Assembly: GCA_030643245.1 (NCBI GenBank) | Contig: DAOWME010000088.1 | Span: 1 to 10,650, forward strand | Length of the DNA stretch: 10,650 nucleotides | From: Deltaproteobacteria bacterium | Lineage (GTDB): Bacteria > Desulfobacterota > UBA8473 | Direction: 5' to 3' | In this document: positions 6,088 through 10,650 of the stretch, piece by piece | Numbering within the stretch: the first letter of the stretch is position 1 | How the letters are laid out: every line of letters begins with the position of its first letter | Notes under the pieces: model-generated | What the model was told of the DNA's origin: nothing | What the model saw: the letters and a program-made list of their open reading frames with translations, nothing else | Databases searched by the model: none | Made by a program: the position numbers and the translations under genes

Positions 6088-6631
6088 AATTATCCATTTC
6101 TTTCAACATCTCTTTATAGGCAATGTGGAGGGCGTAAGCACATATGGTGTGACCGATGTCTCTAGGTGAGGGAGCCTCATCAAGGTTCAGTCCTATCAAC
6201 CTTTCGGCAAGGTAGGGCACGTCCGGACATCCCCCGCCGGATACATTGACGATAATTTCTGTTCTCTTGTCTACGACCAGTTTCATGTTGGCCGCCCTGA
6301 TCATGAGATAGTCGCCGAAGTCCTTTTTTTGACACAGGTCGATGGGTTCAAGGATTTCATCTGAGATCGCGACAACCTCGAGGGGCGAAATCCTTTTTTC
6401 TTTGAGGGTCTGTTCAATACCGATCTGCTCTATTATGGGGAATTCTATGACAAGATCACACCCGGTCCTCAGGCAGGGAGGCGGCCCCACGACCCTGATC
6501 TCGTAGCCGTCTCTCTTCAGGATTCTCTCGGCCCGGATAACTTCACTGGTATCCTGATAGACCAGTAAACCTCGGGAAACCCTTTCCTTGCGTTCCCTTG
6601 ACTTTTTTGAAAATAACCTTGAGATCTTCAT
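6059..6631 (-). CDS. DUF3343 protein with Cys-containing C-terminal domain
   Basis: A 190-residue protein. After a basic N-terminal tail (MKISRLFSKKSRERKERVSR), residues about 21-90 match the DUF3343 pattern, including LLVYQDTSEVIRAERILKR and the Cys pair in CLRTGC (Cys53, Cys58). That domain is a putative sulfur/selenium carrier of small size. Residues about 100-180 form a further domain containing SGGGCPDVPYLAERL (Cys135) and IGHTICAYALHIAY, which I do not recognise. The frame stays open upstream into the tusA gene, but ATG 6631 is preferred. It lies 10 bp after the tusA stop, and the upstream residues do not look like DUF3343. Its Shine-Dalgarno is weak, so coupling to tusA is likely. Three candidate redox or chalcogen-carrying Cys residues suit a relay role. 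Confidence 0.78.
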   Translation of the reverse strand: MKISRLFSKKSRERKERVSRGLLVYQDTSEVIRAERILKRDGYEIRVVGPPPCLRTGCDLVIEFPIIEQIGIEQTLKEKRISPLEVVAISDEILEPIDLCQKKDFGDYLMIRAANMKLVVDKRTEIIVNVSGGGCPDVPYLAERLIGLNLDEAPSPRDIGHTICAYALHIAYKEMLKEMDNYVNTGRNGP

Positions 6632-6641
6632 GATCGATGCA

Positions 6642-6854
6642 CTATTTCGTGAGAACCAGTAGGATGTCCTCTCCTTCTTCTCTGGTTTCCACTCCCCACC
6701 CCTCTTTTGTGGCCATCCTCGTAACATTGTCTCTTGAGGTGGTCGTGTCAACGATGACCTCAATGGCCCCGCTTCCCATCTGTTTCATCTTTTTATGGGC
6801 ATTAATCACAGGTTGAGGGCAGGACAGCCCTCTTGAATCCACCCTTTCCGCCAT
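6642..6854 (-). CDS. Stand-alone TusA/SirA-like sulfur (selenium) carrier
   Basis: A 70-residue TusA-family protein with the CPQP motif (SRGLSCPQPV, Cys12) and the downstream SRDNVTRMA segment. In this family the Cys accepts a persulfide and passes sulfur, or here plausibly selenium, to partner proteins. An ATG six codons further upstream (6872) is also in frame. AAAGGAG lies between the two ATGs, 8 nt before 6854, which decides for the shorter protein. The sequence is closely similar to the TusA half of YedF in the same operon, so the two are paralogous. It stands 10 bp before the DUF3343 gene and 178 bp after yedE. Confidence 0.88.
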   Translation of the reverse strand: MAERVDSRGLSCPQPVINAHKKMKQMGSGAIEVIVDTTTSRDNVTRMATKEGWGVETREEGEDILLVLTK

Positions 6855-6894
6855 TTTTATGTCTCCTTTCATATCTTGTAATCGGCCAAAGGGC

Positions 6895-7016
6895 TCAGTT
6901 GTCAGGGGTCAGGAAAAAACTTTATGTTTAAAAGGTTATCGCGACCCGGAGATTATGTAAAGGCTTAAAAGAATGTAGACATCTTTGAAAAAGCCTTCCT
7001 GACAACTGATCCCTGA
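6895..7016. repeat. Inverted heptamer array and hairpin between yedE and the tusA-like gene
   Basis: The left arm (6895-6915) holds TCAGTTG, TCAGGGG and TCAGGAA in tandem. The right arm (6996-7016) holds TTCCTGA, CAACTGA and TCCCTGA, that is the same 7-bp units inverted. Between them, AAGGCTT (6960-6966) and AAGCCTT (6991-6997) form an inner stem. The transcript of the 178-bp gap can therefore fold extensively. The architecture parallels the array at 3458-3543 although the heptamer sequence differs. It may tune mRNA stability between the membrane protein and the soluble genes. Confidence 0.75.
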
Positions 7017-7032
7017 CCCCCGTGAACTGTTA

Positions 7033-8112
7033 TCATATCTTTTCTCTCATGGAGAAACCAATAACAATGCAGAAGATAATGCCTGCGATTACGGCGCCGG
7101 GGCCCCATAATCCAACCCCTTTCGGAGAGCTGGCCATGGCGAAGTTGTGTGCAAAACCAGCGCCCGCGATCATCCCGATGACAAAGACAGCCGAATCTCC
7201 GTCGCCTTCACCGGACAGGAATAACTGGCGTCCCGGACATCCGCCTGCCAGGGCAAAGGCCAGGCCTGCCAAAACCATCCCCCCGAAGTTCCATACGTGG
7301 TTGTTGTGGGCAACAGGCTGCCCCACAAAACCGGGATGGAACTGCCCAAAAACGACGTTCGCCACAAACGCCCCTATCAAGAGTCCCAGAATACCGGTAA
7401 TCAAGTGGAGGTCTCTTATGAGGACAACATCCCTGACCGCGCCCATGGTGCAGAACCTGCTCCTCTGGGCAAGAATACCTATCGCCAGGCCTATGATTAG
7501 TGAAACGATGATAGGAGCGTGCATGGCGCCAGGTCCTTTTTCACTAAAGAAAAGCGCGCCCGAAGGTAATTTAGGTGCGGCGACCAGGAGTATCAGGAAT
7601 CCGATCATGATAAGCGGCATAATCCATCCCACGAATTGATAGGTCTTCCGGTTTCGACCGAGGCTGTAACCGGATTTCAGAAAGTACACACCTATGGCTA
7701 CCCCCCCTATCATCCCAGCCAGACCAAGGATGGCATTCCCGTCTCCACCACATAGTCGAAGTAATGCCCTCCACGGACAACCCAGAAAGACCAAAGCCCC
7801 GACCATAGCAAAGAACCCCAGCATAAACCTCACTATGGGGGCCGAGCCCACCCGAGACTTAAACTCCTTAAAGATAAGGGCGGATATGAGAGATCCGAGG
7901 ACAAACCCGATTATCTCAGGCCTTATGTACTGAACAACACCTGCCCGGTGCAACCCCAACGCCCCTGCTATGTCACGTTCGAAACAAGCCACACAGATCC
8001 CCATATTGACGGGGTTGCCCCATTTCTGCAGCAGGGCTGCAAATACCCCTATAAAGATTCCTACTGCAAAAATACCCTTTTTTGAACCAAAGAACCTCAC
8101 TATACTTTCCAT
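7033..8112 (-). CDS. yedE: YedE/FdhT-type selenium metabolism membrane protein
   Basis: A 359-residue polytopic inner-membrane protein of the sulfur-transport (YeeE/YedE, PF04143) superfamily. It has two related halves, each with Cys-Gly motifs within hydrophobic helices: GICVACFERD (Cys40, Cys43), FLGCPWRALLRLCGGD (Cys112, Cys121), RFCTMGAVRD (Cys221) and AGGCPGRQ (Cys292). Members near selD and yedF are named YedE/FdhT and are predicted to import a selenium (or thiosulfate-like) species. In the related YeeE transporter the membrane Cys residues relay the substrate. It is the first gene of the operon, behind a promoter and operator candidate. The ATG at 8112 has GAGG 6 nt upstream and is preferred; the in-frame ATG at 8124 has no Shine-Dalgarno. 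The actual substrate is not shown by sequence. Confidence 0.9.
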   Translation of the reverse strand: MESIVRFFGSKKGIFAVGIFIGVFAALLQKWGNPVNMGICVACFERDIAGALGLHRAGVVQYIRPEIIGFVLGSLISALIFKEFKSRVGSAPIVRFMLGFFAMVGALVFLGCPWRALLRLCGGDGNAILGLAGMIGGVAIGVYFLKSGYSLGRNRKTYQFVGWIMPLIMIGFLILLVAAPKLPSGALFFSEKGPGAMHAPIIVSLIIGLAIGILAQRSRFCTMGAVRDVVLIRDLHLITGILGLLIGAFVANVVFGQFHPGFVGQPVAHNNHVWNFGGMVLAGLAFALAGGCPGRQLFLSGEGDGDSAVFVIGMIAGAGFAHNFAMASSPKGVGLWGPGAVIAGIIFCIVIGFSMREKI

Positions 8113-8125
8113 AGGGAACCTCATG

Positions 8126-8147
8126 ATTAATAGTCGGGACTAATAAT
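8126..8147. promoter_or_regulatory. Palindromic operator candidate upstream of yedE
   Basis: ATTAATAGTC (8126-8135) and GACTAATAAT (8138-8147) are inverted repeats with one mismatch around a 2-bp centre. The site lies between the promoter candidate (8171-8199) and the first ATG of yedE, a typical repressor position. It could also form a leader hairpin. The regulator is not in the window. Confidence 0.4.
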
Positions 8148-8170
8148 GTCACTGCGCAACAATAGTAAAG

Positions 8171-8199
8171 ATTAAAGCACAGGCGAGGTCTGATTGCAA
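8171..8199 (-). promoter_or_regulatory. Sigma70-type promoter candidate for the selenium operon
   Basis: On the minus strand TTGCAA (8199-8194, 4 of 6 matches to -35) is followed after 17 bp by TTTAAT (8176-8171, 5 of 6 matches to -10). The expected transcription start is about 50 nt upstream of yedE. It is the best-spaced pair in the upstream gap. Confidence 0.4.
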
Positions 8200-8544
8200 A
8201 CAGGTAATTATGATAATTGTGTCATTTAGATATAGGATAATCCGATAGTTAGTGTTCATCCGGAAATGAGGATTTTTTTCAAGATCAAGGCATGCGAAAA
8301 AAATAACCGCAGGCATATGTTTAATATTCAGAGGATTGTTTTTTGACCATAACGCAGAGATTGCGGAAAATAGCCATTTCTGGATGGGCACTAGGGATGT
8401 GGCCGAAATAACTTCCTCAAATTGGCGCTCAGATTTAGGTTAGAATATCTTGTTGCCTGATACCATTTGCAAAATCTGTTTTATCTTTCTTGTTAGGCTT
8501 TTCCTCGCCTCTGATGGGTTCATGGTGATTCCAATATCCTGGCC
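8200..8544. other. Intergenic region between the divergent selenium operon and peptidase gene
   Basis: The gap between yedE and the peptidase gene is about 600 bp. It holds the selenium operon promoter and operator, the right 52-bp repeat with its adjoining 20-bp motif, and a possible small membrane protein just before the peptidase gene. A minus-strand 80-codon frame at 8149-8391 looks like chance translation of AT-rich DNA. I see no RNA gene. Confidence 0.5.
8375..8443 (-). repeat. Right copy of the 52-bp inverted repeat plus adjoining dispersed motif
   Basis: Positions 8392-8443 are the inverted partner of 83-134 (45/52 identical). Immediately beside it, 8375-8394 reads CATTTCTGGATGGGCACTAG, which matches 9788-9807 (CATTTATGGATGGAAACTAG) at 17 of 20 positions. 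This block therefore links two repeat families seen in the window. Such dispersed non-coding motifs usually occur many times in a genome. Confidence 0.7.
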
Positions 8545-8661
8545 TTGATTTTAAGCGTGATTCTGGTATTATGCTCCGTGATGTTGTTCCTTTTTCTGCA
8601 GTGGCTATTGTATAGGGGGATGAGAAAAATGTTTGCTTCTATCGAACTGCCATCAAGGTGA
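8545..8661 (+). CDS. Possible small single-pass membrane protein
   Basis: A 38-codon frame starting at TTG 8545, with alternatives GTG 8557 and ATG 8581, encodes a nearly continuous hydrophobic helix (LSVILVLCSVMLFLFLQWLL) followed by a basic tail (YRGMRKMF) and stops at TGA 8659-8661. The helix-plus-positive-tail pattern is what a real small membrane protein looks like. No start codon has a good Shine-Dalgarno. It lies just upstream of the peptidase gene on the same strand. AT-rich DNA with many T in codon position 2 gives such frames by chance, so confidence is low. Confidence 0.25.
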   Translation: MILSVILVLCSVMLFLFLQWLLYRGMRKMFASIELPSR

Positions 8662-8712
8662 GGAGAATGCGCAAAATCAATAAAGACAACCTCGATGGCT
8701 CAGTAAAATTGG

Positions 8713-9597
8713 GTGATGCATAATACAGTCTTTTCTCCCATATTTCTTTTTGTTATTATCCTTTTTCAACCCGTCAACGTTGAACATAGCAGTGTTATTG
8801 AGACGAGTGAGGTTGTTATTCTCTTTGAGGAGCCGTTAAGGAGTGCCGCAAGAGAAGTCGCAGACATCTACGCCGGGGTTAAAATGGAACTTGAGGAAAC
8901 CCTCAGGTGGAGACTCAATTTCAGGCCGACGGTCCTGCTGATCAAAGACAGGGAAACATTTCAGAAGATTATAGGTAGTAAACTCGTCGTTGCCGTTGCT
9001 ATTCCGCGAAAAAAACTGGTAGTGATCGACTACTCAAGGATGCGGAAACACCCCTTTACCGTTGGAACAACCCTGAAACACGAACTGTGTCATCTCCTGC
9101 TTCATCATCATATCCGAAGGTCAAATCTTCCGAAATGGCTTGATGAAGGGATTTCTCAATGGGTAAGTGACGGTATGGCGGAGATAATAACGGATGGAAG
9201 ACGATCATTTCTCAATGAAGCGGTCCTGTCAGGCAATTATCTGAGTCTCGATGAGTTGACAGCAAGTTTCCCTAAAGACAAGAAGTCTTTATTGCTGGCT
9301 TATGAGGAGAGCAAGAGTATCGTAGAGTACATCAACAGTCGATTCGGTAGAGACGGAATCCTGAATGTAATCATGTACCTGAAAGAGGGTTATGACGTGG
9401 ACGCGGCGGTACTGAAAAGCCTTTCAATCCCTCTCTATGAACTGGAAAGAAGATGGCATGGCCATCTCAGAAGGAGGACTACGTGGATTACTTACCTGGC
9501 TGCCAACCTTTACGAGATTCTCTTTTTCGTTGCCGCATTGATAACGGTATACGGATTCATAAGGTTCTTGATCAAAAAAAGAAGTTACAGGGATTAG
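8713..9597 (+). CDS. Membrane-anchored MA-type (gluzincin) metallopeptidase
   Basis: A 294-residue protein with an N-terminal hydrophobic segment (residues about 5-20) that is a signal peptide or anchor. The gluzincin zinc motif HELCH (His123, Glu124, His127) is followed at WLDEG by Glu145, the expected third zinc ligand. A C-terminal transmembrane helix (about 263-286, EILFFVAALITVYGFIRFLI) is followed by a short basic tail. The layout fits Peptidase_MA-like (PF13485) proteins, which act in the periplasm or at the outer face of the inner membrane. The substrate is unknown. The start is GTG 8713 or ATG 8716. It overlaps the end of a 17-codon frame beginning ATG 8667, whose role is doubtful. 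It is on the opposite strand to the selenium operon and probably unrelated to it. Confidence 0.8.
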   Translation: MMHNTVFSPIFLFVIILFQPVNVEHSSVIETSEVVILFEEPLRSAAREVADIYAGVKMELEETLRWRLNFRPTVLLIKDRETFQKIIGSKLVVAVAIPRKKLVVIDYSRMRKHPFTVGTTLKHELCHLLLHHHIRRSNLPKWLDEGISQWVSDGMAEIITDGRRSFLNEAVLSGNYLSLDELTASFPKDKKSLLLAYEESKSIVEYINSRFGRDGILNVIMYLKEGYDVDAAVLKSLSIPLYELERRWHGHLRRRTTWITYLAANLYEILFFVAALITVYGFIRFLIKKRSYRD

Positions 9598-9613
9598 GAA
9601 ACCACAAGGTGAA

Positions 9614-9806
9614 TAGTTTCCATCAAGAAATGGCCCTTTTTCCCCTGAGCTGCGTTCTCCTTGGGTTTCCGCCTGCGACGTACGCTAATGTACGCCTCGG
9701 CGAAAACCCTCGTGCGGCCTTGCTCAGAAAAAAAATCTCTCATTTCTGAATTGGAAACTTGGTTCGTGCCTTTCTTGCTGAAGACTTCATTTATGGATGG
9801 AAACTA
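9614..9806. repeat. Large imperfect palindromic element with 11-bp perfect ends
   Basis: The element is bounded by TAGTTTCCATC (9614-9624) and its exact reverse complement GATGGAAACTA (9796-9806). Inside, AGAAATG (9626-9632) pairs with CATTTCT (9741-9747), CTGAGC (9645-9650) with GCTCAG (9722-9727), GGGTTTCCGCC with GGCGAAAACCC, and GTAC with GTAC at the centre. A second, less perfect right end (TTGGAAACTT) lies at 9751-9760. It fills the 219-bp gap between the peptidase gene and nth. It resembles REP/BIME- or MITE-like elements; it encodes nothing. Confidence 0.75.
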
Positions 9807-9816
9807 GCTAATTTGT

Positions 9817-10485
9817 ATGAAGAGTACACGCAACCAGTTCAATATTGACAGTTTTGTAGAACTTATTGAGGAACACTATAAAAAATGGAATCCTCCCATT
9901 GTAACCCTTATTTCAAAGAGGGGGGCGACACCCTTTGAGGTTCTGGTATCAACGCTCCTTTCCCTGAGGACTAAGGATGGGGTAACTGCAAAGGCATGTG
10001 CAAGTCTTTTTAAGGTTGCCAGGACTCCCCTGGAAATCTTGAAATTGGATGAAGATGAACTGAAGGAGCTGATTTATCCCGTGGGGTTCTACCCCACAAA
10101 GGCAAAAAGGTTAAAGGAGATCAGCCGGATTATCATTGAAGAATATGACGGTAAAGTGCCTGAAGCAATTGATGAATTATTGAAACTGCCCGGGGTCGGA
10201 CGAAAAACTGCGAATCTTGTTCTTATTGAAGGATATCATAGGGACGCAATCTGCGTTGATACCCATGTTCACAGAATCAGCAACAGGATAGGGTATGTAA
10301 AGACGAAAATGCCTGACAAGACGGAGTCGGCATTGAGAAAGAAACTCCCTTTAAAGTACTGGGTCAGGTATAATGAACTCCTGGTAGCATTCGGACAGGT
10401 CATCTGTAGACCTATCTCCCCTATTTGCAGTAAATGCCCCATTGAGAGGATGTGTCCGCAAATCGGAGTTGACAGATCACGATAG
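9817..10485 (+). CDS. nth: Endonuclease III, DNA glycosylase/AP lyase
   Basis: Nth removes oxidised pyrimidines from DNA and cleaves the abasic site by beta-elimination in base-excision repair. The 222-residue protein has the helix-hairpin-helix LPGVGRKTA with catalytic Lys130 and the catalytic Asp148 in VDTHVHR, each exactly ten positions later than in E. coli Nth (Lys120, Asp138). The C-terminal 4Fe-4S loop has Cys197, 204, 207 and 213 with the canonical C-x6-C-x2-C-x5-C spacing. Length is normal. The ATG at 9817 lacks a strong Shine-Dalgarno; its upstream region is the end of the palindromic element. It is followed after 123 bp by an exonuclease III-like gene on the same strand, giving a repair pair. 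Confidence 0.95.
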   Translation: MKSTRNQFNIDSFVELIEEHYKKWNPPIVTLISKRGATPFEVLVSTLLSLRTKDGVTAKACASLFKVARTPLEILKLDEDELKELIYPVGFYPTKAKRLKEISRIIIEEYDGKVPEAIDELLKLPGVGRKTANLVLIEGYHRDAICVDTHVHRISNRIGYVKTKMPDKTESALRKKLPLKYWVRYNELLVAFGQVICRPISPICSKCPIERMCPQIGVDRSR

Positions 10486-10608
10486 CGCCCTTCGGCCTCG
10501 CCCCTTACCAGCTTAATAGCTGTGAGTGGTTAGCACACATAGTCAGGAACTAATTGATATTATTGATCAAAAAATGGAATTTCCTATACAATCAAGGTAG
10601 GATAAGAC

Positions 10609-10650
10609 ATGAGTGGAAATAGAGTAAAGATTGTTTCATGGAACGTTAAC
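10609..10650 (+). CDS. xth: Exonuclease III-like AP endonuclease, 5' end only
   Basis: The last 42 bases encode MSGNRVKIVSWNVN and run off the window. KIVSWNVN is the characteristic N-terminal strand of the exonuclease III/AP endonuclease family (KIxSWNVNGIR), whose Asn binds the metal-site network. A good Shine-Dalgarno (AGGTAGGA) lies about 6 nt before the ATG. In base-excision repair this enzyme acts on the abasic sites and ends left by glycosylases such as Nth just upstream. Only 14 residues are visible, so the family call rests on that motif and the neighbour. Confidence 0.75.
   Translation, partial: MSGNRVKIVSWNVN

Noticed and set aside
6642..6763. Upstream extension of the DUF3343 protein into the tusA gene
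   Set aside because: The extra 44 residues are an out-of-frame reading of tusA codons and do not resemble DUF3343. ATG 6631 just after the tusA stop is more natural.
8149..8391. An 80-codon minus-strand frame upstream of yedE
   Set aside because: The translation is low in coherent structure, has no Shine-Dalgarno, and overlaps the selenium operon promoter and the dispersed motif. It is most likely chance.
10563..10590. Promoter candidate (TTGATC, 16 bp, TATACA) before xth
   Set aside because: Both boxes match only 4 of 6 positions, and the predicted start would fall inside or next to the Shine-Dalgarno, leaving almost no leader.

Overview
The window reads as chromosomal DNA of an anaerobic, selenium-using Gram-negative bacterium. 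The porin, the LolA-like periplasmic protein and the general character of the proteins suggest a deltaproteobacterium (Desulfobacterota) or a close relative. That placement is an inference from gene content and style; no phylogenetic marker is present.

The centre (about 2.84-8.2 kb, all on the minus strand) is a seven-gene selenium operon. In transcription order it holds a YedE/FdhT-type selenium/sulfur permease, a stand-alone TusA-like carrier, a DUF3343 protein with a Cys-rich C-terminal extension, a ribokinase/YjeF-C superfamily kinase, selD, a soluble HAD (P-type-ATPase-like) protein, and yedF (TusA domain plus DsrE-like domain). Internal spacings are tight: a 10-bp gap, a 29-bp overlap and a 4-bp ATGA overlap, plus three gaps of 106-178 bp. 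The key observation is that selD is itself a selenoprotein gene. An in-frame TGA (5043-5045) encodes the catalytic selenocysteine in GAGUASK, so the true start is the ATG at 5096, upstream of the TGA. A SECIS-like stem-loop follows the TGA directly. A plausible model is import of a selenium species by YedE, transfer through Cys carriers (TusA, DUF3343, YedF) and delivery to SelD for selenophosphate synthesis. The roles of the kinase and the HAD protein are unknown and are the most novel part of the locus.

Left of the operon, also on the minus strand, lie a phosphate-selective-porin-type outer-membrane channel (1356-2531) and a secreted LolA-like protein (202-837). A 518-bp gap between them holds a promoter candidate, an AT-rich palindrome and a possible gene remnant. 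Right of the operon the genes turn to the plus strand: a membrane-anchored MA-type metallopeptidase (HELCH...WLDE), endonuclease III (nth) and the first 14 codons of what looks like exonuclease III (xth). The last two form a base-excision-repair pair.

Repeats are unusually prominent. A 52-bp sequence occurs twice in inverted orientation (83-134 and 8392-8443, 45/52 identical) and brackets the porin and selenium operon. Two gaps inside the operon are filled with inverted arrays of 7-bp units. A large imperfect palindrome with 11-bp perfect ends lies between the peptidase gene and nth, and its end motif recurs beside the right-hand 52-bp repeat. A promoter and a palindromic operator candidate lie just upstream of yedE.
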